Source of the DNA: Microbacterium sp. Root180
GTDB lineage: Bacteria > Actinomycetota > Actinomycetes > Actinomycetales > Microbacteriaceae
Direction: 5' to 3'
NCBI RefSeq assembly: GCF_001428485.1
Contig: NZ_LMHS01000003.1
Span: forward strand, 727,626 to 791,625
DNA: 64,000 nt
Both the position numbers and the translations under genes were made by a program. Positions 1-7,697 of the stretch are shown piece by piece; position 1 is the stretch's first letter; each line of letters begins with the position of its first letter. Below the pieces are notes generated by a model. It did no database searches. It worked only from the letters and a program-made list of their open reading frames with translations, and was not told the DNA's origin.

Positions 1-439
1 GCGCGACGTCATCGCCGACGACGCATGCGGGCAGCCCGATGAAGAAGTACGGCTCACCGGTGCGCTTGCGCTCGTCCATGATGTCCGCGGCGAAGGATCG
101 CGCCTGATCGGGCGTGCGCGTGCCGTCCTGGGTGAGCCCGGCGACCACGAGCTCGATGACGTGCTGCCGGTAATTGGCGCCGGTCTGCAGGACCTGCCGC
201 GGCTCCACCGGCGCCACGAGCGTCACGTCGGCGAGCGGCATCCACTCTCCGTCACCGGCGGCGAGCGCTGCCAGGCGATCCCAGTCCGGCGCACCGAGGA
301 AGTCGTTGAGCGAGCCCGCCCCGAGTTCGTCCGGGGAGACGGCGCGTACGCGGTCGCCGGAGAGCAGCCCCATACGCACCTCGGCGCCGGTGCGGAAGCG
401 CACCAGCGCGTAGGGGGCCTCGAAGCGTTCGATCGTCAT
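1..439 (-). CDS. Fumarylacetoacetate hydrolase family protein (3' end off window)
   Basis: The reading frame starts at 439 and runs off the left edge, so about 146 N-terminal residues are visible. The N-terminal beta domain is followed by a GANYRQH stretch (the GxNYxxH signature of the FAH fold) and PYFFIGLPA. FAH-family enzymes hydrolyse or hydrate C-C bonds in keto acids using a divalent metal; the metal carboxylates would lie beyond the edge. The start at 439 is preferred because GAAGGA lies about 8 bases upstream; an in-frame ATG at 460 lacks such a site. It lies 81 bases after the extradiol dioxygenase and is co-directional, so a role in meta-cleavage degradation of the aglycone is inferred. 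The substrate is unknown. Confidence 0.85.
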   Translation of the reverse strand, partial: MTIERFEAPYALVRFRTGAEVRMGLLSGDRVRAVSPDELGAGSLNDFLGAPDWDRLAALAAGDGEWMPLADVTLVAPVEPRQVLQTGANYRQHVIELVVAGLTQDGTRTPDQARSFAADIMDERKRTGEPYFFIGLPACVVGDDVA

Positions 440-480
440 CGCATCATCCTTCTCGCTCATCATCGTGCGAAGTGGTGTCG

Positions 481-512
481 CGGGCGACCCGGCAAGGAGT
501 CCGGGCCGCCCG
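481..512 (-). other. Intra-operon hairpin between dioxygenase and FAH genes
   Basis: A 12-base stem with one mismatch and an 8-base loop: CGGGCGACCCGG at 481-492 pairs with CCGGGCCGCCCG at 501-512. It lies just after the stop of the dioxygenase and before the FAH gene. No T-run follows, so it could be an mRNA stabiliser or an attenuator rather than a terminator. Confidence 0.45.
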
Positions 513-520
513 CGAAGCTG

Positions 521-1540
521 TCAGCCCTGGCCGTGCTTGGCGTACGGGTTGAAGAGCGCGTCCTTGATCTCGTCGGGAACGCCCTCCTCCGTCGCCGACG
601 GTCCGTCGGCGGGCGGGAAGGACTCGGTCATCGACATCGGCATCGCGCTGTTGCGGTAGAAGTTGTTCGAGCCCTGCGACGGCTTCCAGGTGTTGGCCTC
701 CCAGTCGGGCACGTAGTTGCGGTAGCCGCCCGTGTTCAGCTCGATGCGCAGGCTCGAGGGCTCGCGGTAGTACAGGAAGTTCTGCTCGCCGATGCCGTGG
801 ATCGACGGGCCGTACTCGATCGGGTAGCCGTTCTCACCGAGCACATCGGCGGCGATGAGGAGCTCCTCGCGGGTGTCGACCCAGAAGGCGTAGTGGTTGA
901 CGCGACCTGCGCGGGTCGACCCGTCGAGCACGACGCCGAGGTCGTGCGACTTCTCGTTCGTCGTGAGCACCGAGAAGACCGAGATCGGCGCTTCGTCGAG
1001 CTGCGTGCGCGCCATGAACCGGAAGCCGAGCACGTCGACGTACCACTGCACGAACGCGTCGACGTCGCTGGTCGCGACCGTGACGTGGTCGAGCTGACGG
1101 GGAGCGCCGGCGACCTTGCTGCGGCGCGAGGGACGGTCGGGGTAGATCGACGCGGCGTCGCCCTCGGTGTCGTGGTGGCGCGTGACATCCCAGTGGAGGG
1201 TCATCGAGTGACCCCACGGGCCGACGAAGCGGTAGGCGCGGCCGATGCCGTTGCCCTCGAACCACTCCCCCGTGATTCCTGCGGCCTCGATCTTCTCGGC
1301 TGCGGCCCGCAGGGCCTCGGCCGACGACGTGCGCCAGGCCATCGTCTCGAGCGAGGGCTCGTCGCCCTTCACCACGACGACGGAGTATTTGTAGTAGTCG
1401 CCCCAGCAGCGGAGGTAGACGCGGTCGTCTTCGCGACCGACCTCGATGAGCCCGACCTGGTTGACGTAGAAGTCGACCGATGCCTCCAGGTCCGGCGTCG
1501 TGATCGCGACGAACGAGAGGTGGGACAGCAGCTTGATCAT
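521..1540 (-). CDS. VOC-superfamily type I extradiol (catechol 2,3-) dioxygenase
   Basis: A 339-residue two-module vicinal-oxygen-chelate protein. The N-terminal module spans about residues 5-120 and the catalytic module about 148-275. The expected Fe(II) ligands are visible as His152 (LDHVTV), His216 (VNHYAFW) and Glu267 (SLRIELN), in the family spacing. Such enzymes open catechols next to the diol. A tail of about 60 residues after the second module, rich in Trp, Asn and Pro, makes it longer than the roughly 307 residues of classical XylE-type enzymes. It heads a leftward unit with the FAH gene. The 1541-1647 gap carries a promoter-like element shared with the deglycosidase promoter near 4.85 kb, which links ring cleavage to C-glycoside breakdown. 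The precise catechol is unknown. Confidence 0.88.
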   Translation of the reverse strand: MIKLLSHLSFVAITTPDLEASVDFYVNQVGLIEVGREDDRVYLRCWGDYYKYSVVVVKGDEPSLETMAWRTSSAEALRAAAEKIEAAGITGEWFEGNGIGRAYRFVGPWGHSMTLHWDVTRHHDTEGDAASIYPDRPSRRSKVAGAPRQLDHVTVATSDVDAFVQWYVDVLGFRFMARTQLDEAPISVFSVLTTNEKSHDLGVVLDGSTRAGRVNHYAFWVDTREELLIAADVLGENGYPIEYGPSIHGIGEQNFLYYREPSSLRIELNTGGYRNYVPDWEANTWKPSQGSNNFYRNSAMPMSMTESFPPADGPSATEEGVPDEIKDALFNPYAKHGQG

Positions 1541-1576
1541 CTTCGATCCTTTCCGGTGGGACGGAGGATCCCGACC

Positions 1577-1610
1577 CTTCTTCCACTATCCGACGGAAGT
1601 CGTGCATAAG
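1577..1610. promoter_or_regulatory. Shared operator-like element upstream of the dioxygenase (copy 1)
   Basis: The block at 1577-1599 matches the block at 4838-4860 at 20 of 23 positions, followed in both by CGTG-N-AT. Within it, CTTCC and GGAAG (1581-1585 and 1596-1600) form a perfect inverted repeat with a 10-base spacer. A CATAAG box (1605-1610) seen at two other promoters of the island abuts it. It lies 37-70 bases upstream of the dioxygenase start. Binding by the nearby ROK regulator is inference. Confidence 0.5.
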
Positions 1611-1647
1611 GGAAGCGGATTGCATCGATGTCGATCATCGACCGTGG

Positions 1648-2409
1648 TTATGGCTTCGTGGCGCCCAGGAGCTCGTCGGCCAGCGAGCGATCATGGATCA
1701 GTGAGACCAGGTCGTCGACGGGGTCGCCGGCCGCCGCGGCGAGCGCGCGACGCAGCGCGAGTCGCTCCGAGGACTCGTATCGCGGTGCGGCGACCACGAC
1801 CCCCTCCTCGCCGTGGATGGCGATCTCGCGGACTCCCGCTGCGCGATCGATCCGGACTCCGACGCGGCGCTCGCCGAGTCCGTCGACCGTGAGTGCGGGA
1901 GCGATCGAGGTGGCCAGACGGGTCGCGCTCAGTGCGACGCCGATGCCGGCAGGAGATTCCAGGGCGACGAGCAGCGACTCGCGGGTGCGCGCCGACGCCG
2001 AGACCGTGAGACCACCGCCGACGATGGCCCGGGCCCACCCGATCGCGTCGACGAGCGTCGCGCGCACATCGGCGCGAGAGGCCAGCGCATCGAGCACGAG
2101 GTGGCGCACGGTCGCCCCCGCGACGATCGCGGCATCGTCCGCGCGGAGAAGCGGTCGCATGGTGACGACGGGGATCCCCGCGTCCCTGAGCTGATCGACG
2201 GCGGCCTGGGAGGCAGACGCGGGATGGGTGAGGATCGCGACGATCGGGCGTTCTGCGAGGAGAGCCTGCACGGGCTCGGGTCGCTCGCGGCGGCCGTCGA
2301 GCACGATGATCGACGCGCCCGGACTGTGCGCGCGTTCGACCCGCTCAGGCAGCTGCGCGAGGGCGGCGTCGAAGCTGGAGTCCCGGACCCAGACCGGCGA
2401 GCGGCTCAT
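1648..2409 (-). CDS. Uncharacterised protein coupled to the Gfo/Idh/MocA gene
   Basis: A 253-residue protein whose start overlaps the stop of the upstream dehydrogenase by ATGA (2406-2409), which argues for translational coupling. I do not recognise a family. The N-terminal part (about residues 1-120) alternates hydrophobic beta-strand-like stretches such as ASIIVLDG and PIVAILTH with Ala-rich helices, suggesting a Rossmann-like alpha/beta fold. A GGGLTVSAS stretch and Ala-rich helices fill the rest. No signal peptide or membrane segment is seen. A frame extension upstream to 2538 exists but only shadows the dehydrogenase. A regulatory or partner-subunit role with the dehydrogenase is possible; no function is claimed. 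Confidence 0.7.
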   Translation of the reverse strand: MSRSPVWVRDSSFDAALAQLPERVERAHSPGASIIVLDGRRERPEPVQALLAERPIVAILTHPASASQAAVDQLRDAGIPVVTMRPLLRADDAAIVAGATVRHLVLDALASRADVRATLVDAIGWARAIVGGGLTVSASARTRESLLVALESPAGIGVALSATRLATSIAPALTVDGLGERRVGVRIDRAAGVREIAIHGEEGVVVAAPRYESSERLALRRALAAAAGDPVDDLVSLIHDRSLADELLGATKP

Positions 2410-3446
2410 CGGACGCCTCCCTCGCGCACCGCGACGGCAGCGGCATCCGCCACCGCGATCGCGAACCGTGCGTCGGCCTCGAGCTCGGAGTACTCCATCG
2501 GCAGGTCGCCGGCCAGGATCGACGCGAGAGCGCGCCACTCCTCGAGGTACCCGTCTTCGTCGGCGGCAGGGAATTCGACGATCCGCCCCTCCTCGTCACG
2601 CACCCGCACGCGCGCGCTCCCGGCATGGACGAACGGCGGGGGGAAGTCGATGTCGATCCGGTCATGGGTCGTCACGATCGACACGGTCCACCTCGTGTCC
2701 GCACCGGGCGGTGTCATCACCGCGGTGAGCCGGACGAGAGCCCCGCTCGCGCGGAAGCCGATGTCGTAGCCGATCGGCGGTACGGCACGGGCGTAGGCCA
2801 CGCCCTCGAACTGCGGCAGGAGATCGCGCACGAGCGGCAGATCGTGGATGGCGAGACCGATGACGAGCTGGCGCACGATGCCCGCGGAGAGCGCGCGGTC
2901 TGCCGGGTCCACGGGCGGCCGCGCGGGGGGCGACGCCGCCGCCACGGGATCGGAGACGAGGTCGTGGTACCGGCCGTTCGGGGCGAGTGACAGGGTCGCC
3001 GAGACGCTGAGGACCCGAGCGGATGCCGCATCCAGCCGGTGCTTGACGCGATCCCATGCCGGGTCGAACAGGTGGTTCGTGCCGACGACGAGCGTGACGT
3101 CCGCAGAGATGCAGGCCTCCAGCACGGCATCGAGCTGCTCCTCGGATGTCGCGAGCGGCTTCTCGCAGAAGACGGCCCGCTTGCCCGCACGCGCTGCCGC
3201 GACGATCAGTTCTGCGTGCGAGGCGGGCGGCGTGCAGATCGCTACGACCTCCACCTCCGGATCGCTGAGCACCGCTTCGGCGTCGGACGACCAGCGCGCC
3301 CCCACCCGCGCGGCGATCGTCTCGGCCCGTCCCCCGCCGGTGTCGGCGACGTGGACGACGCGGAAGTCATCGGCGAGCGCGCCGAGCGTCGGAAGGTGCA
3401 GCGCCCACGTTCCCGGGCCTGCGCCGATGATCCCGACGTTGTGCAT
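2406..3446 (-). CDS. Gfo/Idh/MocA family NAD(P)-dependent sugar dehydrogenase
   Basis: A 346-residue protein. The Rossmann dinucleotide motif GIIGAGPG lies at residues 5-12, CTPPASH follows near 71-77, and the catalytic-lysine motif EKPLA lies at 95-99. This family oxidises or reduces sugar hydroxyl/keto groups with NAD(P). In a C-glycoside island it could act on the 3-keto sugar released by the deglycosidases (inference). The start at 3446 is chosen because GGAG lies 5 bases upstream and the nucleotide motif then begins at residue 5; an ATG at 3473 has no ribosome binding site. It is the first gene of a leftward pair and is divergent from the ROK regulator. Confidence 0.88.
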   Translation of the reverse strand: MHNVGIIGAGPGTWALHLPTLGALADDFRVVHVADTGGGRAETIAARVGARWSSDAEAVLSDPEVEVVAICTPPASHAELIVAAARAGKRAVFCEKPLATSEEQLDAVLEACISADVTLVVGTNHLFDPAWDRVKHRLDAASARVLSVSATLSLAPNGRYHDLVSDPVAAASPPARPPVDPADRALSAGIVRQLVIGLAIHDLPLVRDLLPQFEGVAYARAVPPIGYDIGFRASGALVRLTAVMTPPGADTRWTVSIVTTHDRIDIDFPPPFVHAGSARVRVRDEEGRIVEFPAADEDGYLEEWRALASILAGDLPMEYSELEADARFAIAVADAAAVAVREGGVR

Positions 3447-3573
3447 TCGTGCTCCGATCGCTCGCACGACCATACTCGCACTTCAGTCGATATAGAACAG
3501 AAGTAAGAGGATTCACCGACTATTTCATCGCCCAATCGACCGCATTCTGCGGAAGGTTGTGTCAAAATCAACC

Positions 3574-4830
3574 ATGGCGACGGAATCCACACTGCGCTTC
3601 GGCGCGCAGACCGACGAGGTGACGAGCCTTCTGCGCATCGTCAACATGGTGCGAACAGGGGATGCCACCACCCGGCCCGACATCGGCCGAGTCACCGGCC
3701 TCGGTCGCGGCGTCGTCGCCCAGCGCGTGGACCAGGCGATCGAGATGGGTTTCCTCGGCGACGGCGACTTCGGCCCGTCCTCCGGCGGACGCGCCCCCCG
3801 GACCCTCCGCTTCCGGTCGGATCAGGGCCACATCGTCGTGTGCGCGCTGGGCGCACTGCACATCCACGTCGGCCTGTCCGATCTCGACGGCGCCATCGTC
3901 GACCAGACGCACCTGGATTGGGACATCTCGCGCGGTCCGGCGGACACGCTCGATGCGACGCTCGCGATGGTCGATGAGCTGCGCGGCCGCAACGAGACGA
4001 AGCCCGTCTGGGGGGTTGCCGTGGGCTTGCCGGGTCCCGTCGACTTCGCCACCGGCCGCCCGGTCGCCCCGCCGATCATGCCCGGCTGGAACGGGTTCGA
4101 CGTGCGGCGACGCTTCGAGCAGCAGTTCGACGCGCCGGTCTGGGTAGACAACGACGTGAACCTGCTCGCCTACGGCGAGCGCGCCAGACGACGCGACGAC
4201 GGTCTCGACCTCATCTACTGCAAGATCGGCTCGGGCATCGGCGCCGGCCTGCTCTCGCGCGGCCAGATCCATCGAGGCGCGAACGGCGCCGCCGGCGACA
4301 TCGGCCACGTGCGCGTCGCCGGGTCGGAGCTGCAGTGCCGGTGCGGCAAGATCGGATGCCTCGAGGCGGTCGCCGGCGGCTGGGCGCTCACCCGCGACGC
4401 CGAGGCTGCCATCGCGGCGGGGGCGACGGGACAACTCGCACGGCAGTCCGCCGACGGCGTGCCGCCCACCCCCGAGAACATCTCGCGTGCCGCCGAGAAC
4501 GGCGATGCCCTGGCGATCTCGCTGATCCAGGCATCCGCCCGCGTCGTCGGGGAATCGATCGCCGCCCTCGTCAACATGTTCAACCCCGGCGTGATCGTGA
4601 TCGGCGGAGCCGTCGCGGCTGCCGGCGAGGTGTTCCTCGCGGAGGTGCGCCAGCGCGTCTACGAGCTGTCCCTGCCTCTCGCCACGCGAGACCTCAGCAT
4701 CGTGCAGTCGATCGACGACGTCAGCGAGCCGCTGCGCGGCGGCGTCGAGATGGTGAAGGAGCAGCTGTTCGAGGCGACCTTCCCGAGGTGGTTCGCCCAC
4801 CGCCGGCCGCCCGCATCGCTGACTGCGTAA
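3574..4830 (+). CDS. ROK family transcriptional regulator
   Basis: An N-terminal winged-helix region (about residues 10-75 from the ATG at 3574) is followed by a ROK sugar-kinase-like domain. The zinc motif reads CRCGKIGCLE, preceded by GDIGHV, which supplies the zinc His. VDNDVNLLAYGE carries the catalytic-type Asp. Such proteins usually repress sugar genes and respond to a carbohydrate. The start is ambiguous: GTG at 3559 is only 2 bases from GGAAGG, while ATG at 3574 is about 17 bases away. It is divergent from the Gfo/Idh/MocA gene and followed after 68 bases by the first deglycosidase pair, so it is the likely local regulator of these units (inference). Confidence 0.9.
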   Translation: MATESTLRFGAQTDEVTSLLRIVNMVRTGDATTRPDIGRVTGLGRGVVAQRVDQAIEMGFLGDGDFGPSSGGRAPRTLRFRSDQGHIVVCALGALHIHVGLSDLDGAIVDQTHLDWDISRGPADTLDATLAMVDELRGRNETKPVWGVAVGLPGPVDFATGRPVAPPIMPGWNGFDVRRRFEQQFDAPVWVDNDVNLLAYGERARRRDDGLDLIYCKIGSGIGAGLLSRGQIHRGANGAAGDIGHVRVAGSELQCRCGKIGCLEAVAGGWALTRDAEAAIAAGATGQLARQSADGVPPTPENISRAAENGDALAISLIQASARVVGESIAALVNMFNPGVIVIGGAVAAAGEVFLAEVRQRVYELSLPLATRDLSIVQSIDDVSEPLRGGVEMVKEQLFEATFPRWFAHRRPPASLTA

Positions 4831-4837
4831 GTCGGGA

Positions 4838-4870
4838 CTTCTTCCACTTTTCGACGTAAGCGTGTATCTT
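4838..4870 (+). promoter_or_regulatory. Shared operator-like element and candidate promoter of the rightward deglycosidase pair (copy 2)
   Basis: This is the second copy of the element at 1577-1610. The half sites CTTCC and GTAAG lie at 4841-4845 and 4856-4860. A possible -35 TTCCAC (4842-4847) and -10 TATCTT (4865-4870) are 17 bases apart, so a bound regulator would sit between them. GGAGG at 4887-4891 is the ribosome binding site of the gene at 4899. Confidence 0.5.
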
Positions 4871-4898
4871 CGGGACTAAAGCCCACGGAGGTTGTGCA

Positions 4899-5312
4899 AT
4901 GACGCTTGCGACGCTGCGCGAGGACGCGCTCTCGGCACGCGAGGACGGATTCGTGCTGCGCCTGTCGCTGCCGTGGATCCGGTCGCTGCCGCTCGCGAGC
5001 CTGCTCGACCCGGCCGTGGAGATCGACGGCGTCGACGCCGGCCCGCTTCTGGTGGAGATCGGCGACCGGACGGTCTCCACTGCCGCACTCGTCCACGAAC
5101 GCGGGTGGTGGTTCATCCAGGACCGCGTCGCACTGAGGGGACGTGCTCCGGTCGCCCCGGGACCCCGCACGGTGACCGTGTCCTTCCGGCTCCTGGTCCC
5201 GTACCTGCAGGCCGGACCGGACAGCCCGCTCTCCCTCCCGTTCACCACCACGCGAACGCTCGTGGCCGGCGCGCCCGCCCGTACCGCAACCGTCTCGCGC
5301 GATGTCGCCTGA
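4899..5312 (+). CDS. DUF6379 protein, C-glycoside deglycosidase beta-subunit type
   Basis: A 137-residue all-beta protein of the DUF6379 kind, known as the small beta subunit of C-glycoside deglycosidases (CarC/DgpC-type complexes). The family hallmark LRLSLPWIRSLPL near residues 24-36 matches LPWYRSL in the copies at 7206 and 17391. It is followed by the usual hydrophobic strands and a Trp-rich WWFIQD segment. In characterised enzymes it packs on the TIM-barrel alpha subunit and helps form the active site. GGAGG lies 7 bases before the start. It is followed by an alpha-like gene with a 16-base gap. The copy is slightly divergent: it lacks the Tyr of PWYR and has PWIR. Confidence 0.85.
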   Translation: MTLATLREDALSAREDGFVLRLSLPWIRSLPLASLLDPAVEIDGVDAGPLLVEIGDRTVSTAALVHERGWWFIQDRVALRGRAPVAPGPRTVTVSFRLLVPYLQAGPDSPLSLPFTTTRTLVAGAPARTATVSRDVA

Positions 5313-5328
5313 CCCGACCGGAGTGACC

Positions 5329-6321
5329 ATGACCTCTCTCCCCGCCGGCTGGACGCTGTCCGCGAGTGCGTTCAACCTGACCCCGACCGTGATCGAAGCC
5401 GGGCGTCCCGCGCCCGAGATCGCGGCGTCGCTCGTCGCCGACGGGCTCGCCACCGACATCGAGGTCGAACTCGGTCAGCTGTGGCGCTCCTTCCCGCAGC
5501 CGACGGCCGCGGAGGCGCACGCCCTCCGGGAAGACTTGGCGGCGCTCGGCGGGCGGGTGAGCATCGTCGGCGGCAGCATCGACGAGTGGGCGGGGCCCGC
5601 TCGTCGGCGCACCGACGACGAGCGGTTCGACTTTCTCCTCCCCCAGCTGGAGACCACCGCCGCGCTCGGCGCGACCGGACTGCGCCTGCCACTCGGCCAG
5701 GCCGGACCCGCGCTCCTCGAGCGACTGGTTCCGGTGCTCACGGATCTCGACGTCGTGCTCTTCGAGGAGGCGCAGGGATCGGGCTCCCCCTCGAACCCGG
5801 CGTTCGCCCCCGCGTACGAGACGCTGGACCGGATCGCCGACCCGCACGTGCGCCTGCTGCTGGACATCAGCATGCTCATGCCCGAACTGCCCGTCACGTA
5901 TCTCGACCTCCTCGACCGGTCCGACCTCCCACGCGACCTGCTGCGCCGCCTGCGCGACGACTGGGCCGATCCGGCGACCACGGGCGCGGTCGTCGAGGTC
6001 CTCCGGTCCGGCGCGGTCCCGCCGAGCATCCACACGCTCTACATGAACCTCCTGGTGCGCTTCGGCCGCAGCCGCATCGACGAGGTCGAGCCGGTGCTGC
6101 ACCTGCTGTCGGGTGCGCACCTGAAGTTCTGGGACCTCGACGACGCCGATGGACGGGTCACCCAGCCGATCCGCGACCTCGGCGCGGCGCTGCGCCGGTC
6201 CGGCTTCACCGGCACCCTCTGCAGCGAGTGGGGCGGCCAGGAGTGGCTCGACGACGACCCGATCGAGACGACGCGCGCCCATCTCGCCCTGGCGCGCACC
6301 GCTCTGACCTCCGCCGCGTGA
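5329..6321 (+). CDS. Divergent C-glycoside deglycosidase alpha-like TIM barrel
   Basis: A 330-residue sugar-phosphate-isomerase/AP-endonuclease-type TIM barrel. Likely metal ligands by comparison with the other four copies are Glu146 (FEEAQ), Asp179 (LLLDIS), His264 (HLKFWD) and Glu300 (CSEWGG). It differs from the others in having Ala148 where they have His of the EIH or EVH motif, and it is shorter. The start at 5329 has GGAG 5 bases upstream; an ATG at 5302 inside the preceding gene lacks this. With the DUF6379 gene at 4899 it forms the only rightward pair. It may act on a different C-glycoside or have lost the cleavage step. It converges with the ThuA-like gene, leaving 6 bases. Confidence 0.78.
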   Translation: MTSLPAGWTLSASAFNLTPTVIEAGRPAPEIAASLVADGLATDIEVELGQLWRSFPQPTAAEAHALREDLAALGGRVSIVGGSIDEWAGPARRRTDDERFDFLLPQLETTAALGATGLRLPLGQAGPALLERLVPVLTDLDVVLFEEAQGSGSPSNPAFAPAYETLDRIADPHVRLLLDISMLMPELPVTYLDLLDRSDLPRDLLRRLRDDWADPATTGAVVEVLRSGAVPPSIHTLYMNLLVRFGRSRIDEVEPVLHLLSGAHLKFWDLDDADGRVTQPIRDLGAALRRSGFTGTLCSEWGGQEWLDDDPIETTRAHLALARTALTSAA

Positions 6322-6327
6322 GCGCGG

Positions 6328-7209
6328 TCAGCCCTCGTGGTTGTAGTACGGCCAGGGGAGGAAGCGGCGCTCGCCGCGACGGTCCGGACCGTCCAGGGTG
6401 ATCTCGCCGGTCGCCGCCCACTCCACGCCGCGCGGGAACATGCGGATGAACTCGATCCGCCGGAACGTGTCGATGTCGTGTCCGATCGTGATCGTGAACG
6501 ATCGGCCCGCACCGTACTCGTTGATCCACGCGATCGGCTGATCGGTGTTCATTCCCGGCAGGGCGGCGATGCCCTCCTCCGGAATGGCGACCGGGTAGTG
6601 CGACATCGGCCACACCGGCGCCTTCTCGTACGACTCGAGGTCGTCGAAGGTCGTGAGCAGCACCTGGGCTCCGTCGAGGATCTCCACTCCCGTGAGGATG
6701 TCGTCGCCGGTGACGGTCCACCGCGCGCTGATGCCGTCGGTGATCGGATGCCGCGGCTCGACCGTGTCGAGCTGCGCCTCTCCCCACGGCCGCGGCCGCA
6801 GTCCGCCGGCGACCGTCAGGCGCGAGCCGCGCATCACGTTGTACTCCTCGGGGTAGCCCCAGTCGTCTTCCTGCGCGGCGGAGCCGTGGAACCACACGAT
6901 GCCCTTGCCGTCGTCGTGGACGAAGCTCAGGAGCGCGGCATCCGTCTCCGCTCCGAACCCGAGAGCCTTCTCGTGGTACCCGTCGCGACCCTCGAACACG
7001 ACGATCACGGCGTCGTACTTGTCGATGATCTCGGCGCCGAGACCCCGGGGATCCTCGACGACCCGCACGCGGAAGCGCCCGGTGTCTTCGAGGAGCGTGG
7101 TCAGCCACTGATTGTGCTGCCGGAAGCTGCGGTGCTCGTTGTCGTGCTCGCGGGTCATGTGCCCGGACAGGATGAGGACGTTCAGGACATCGTCGACGCC
7201 TCGCGTCAT
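6328..7209 (-). CDS. ThuA-like domain protein
   Basis: A 293-residue protein with the ThuA fold, related to class I glutamine amidotransferases. It begins LNVLILSGHM, followed by a central YDAVIVVFEGRDG strand and GKGIVWFHGSAA, the usual ThuA landmarks. In rhizobia ThuA works with the dehydrogenase ThuB in utilisation of disaccharides through their 3-keto forms. That fits a locus in which 3-keto C-glycosides are made and broken, but the chemistry here is inference. The start at 7209 overlaps the stop of the upstream DUF6379 gene by ATGA, so translation is coupled. It is the last gene of the long leftward deglycosidase operon. No signal peptide is seen, so it is cytoplasmic. Confidence 0.85.
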   Translation of the reverse strand: MTRGVDDVLNVLILSGHMTREHDNEHRSFRQHNQWLTTLLEDTGRFRVRVVEDPRGLGAEIIDKYDAVIVVFEGRDGYHEKALGFGAETDAALLSFVHDDGKGIVWFHGSAAQEDDWGYPEEYNVMRGSRLTVAGGLRPRPWGEAQLDTVEPRHPITDGISARWTVTGDDILTGVEILDGAQVLLTTFDDLESYEKAPVWPMSHYPVAIPEEGIAALPGMNTDQPIAWINEYGAGRSFTITIGHDIDTFRRIEFIRMFPRGVEWAATGEITLDGPDRRGERRFLPWPYYNHEG

Positions 7210-7622
7210 GTCAGGACGATCTCTCGTTCGACGGGGACGCGATTGGTCACGTACCGGCCGGGACCGCCGTCGACGCCCGGCATGATCTGCATGTAGAGCA
7301 GACGCATCGTCAGCACGACCTCGACGGTGATGGTCTCGCCGGCCGCGGGCACCTCGTCGAGCCGGATGAGCACGTCGGGGCGATCGGCGACGAACCAGAG
7401 CGTCTCGGACTGCTCGGGCAGCTCCTCGACGCGGTACTCGCGACCGCCGAGGGCGAAGCGCAGGTTCTCGGTGGGCACCGCAGCGCCGTTCACGGATGCC
7501 GCGACCCCGTCGACCGCCGAGAGCCACAGGCTGCGGTACCAGGGGAGCTGCACCGAGACGGCCAGACCATCGTCGGTGCGGCGGACGTCCGTGTCGGAGA
7601 AGAGGGAGTTGTGAGTGGCCAT
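7206..7622 (-). CDS. C-glycoside deglycosidase beta subunit (DUF6379)
   Basis: A 138-residue DUF6379 protein with the motif LPWYRSLWL at residues 26-34, then YRVEELPEQSETLWF and a C-terminal MQIMPGVDG stretch. These features are almost identical in the N-terminal domain of the fusion at 17391. The role is the small subunit that pairs with a TIM-barrel alpha subunit, most likely the product of 7690-8727. AGGAG lies about 7 bases before the start and overlaps the stop of a 21-codon frame at 7632-7697. Its own stop overlaps the ThuA-like start. Confidence 0.88.
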   Translation of the reverse strand: MATHNSLFSDTDVRRTDDGLAVSVQLPWYRSLWLSAVDGVAASVNGAAVPTENLRFALGGREYRVEELPEQSETLWFVADRPDVLIRLDEVPAAGETITVEVVLTMRLLYMQIMPGVDGGPGRYVTNRVPVEREIVLT

Positions 7623-7631
7623 GGTGATCTC

Positions 7632-7697
7632 CTAGGCGAGCGTGTCGGTGGCGGTCCGGTGCGCGAAGGCGGCCTCGGCGGTGGCGGTGTCAGACAT
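7632..7697 (-). CDS. Putative 21-residue micro-ORF between alpha and beta subunit genes
   Basis: ATG at 7697 is preceded by GGAGG at an ideal 6-base spacing and overlaps the stop of the alpha subunit gene (stop at 7690-7692). The 21 codons are G/C-ending like real genes here. The peptide is Ala/Thr-rich (MSDTATAEAAFA at its start). The TAG stop lies in the ribosome binding site of the beta subunit gene. It may serve mainly to carry ribosomes from alpha to beta; a functional peptide cannot be excluded. Confidence 0.4.
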   Translation of the reverse strand: MSDTATAEAAFAHRTATDTLA

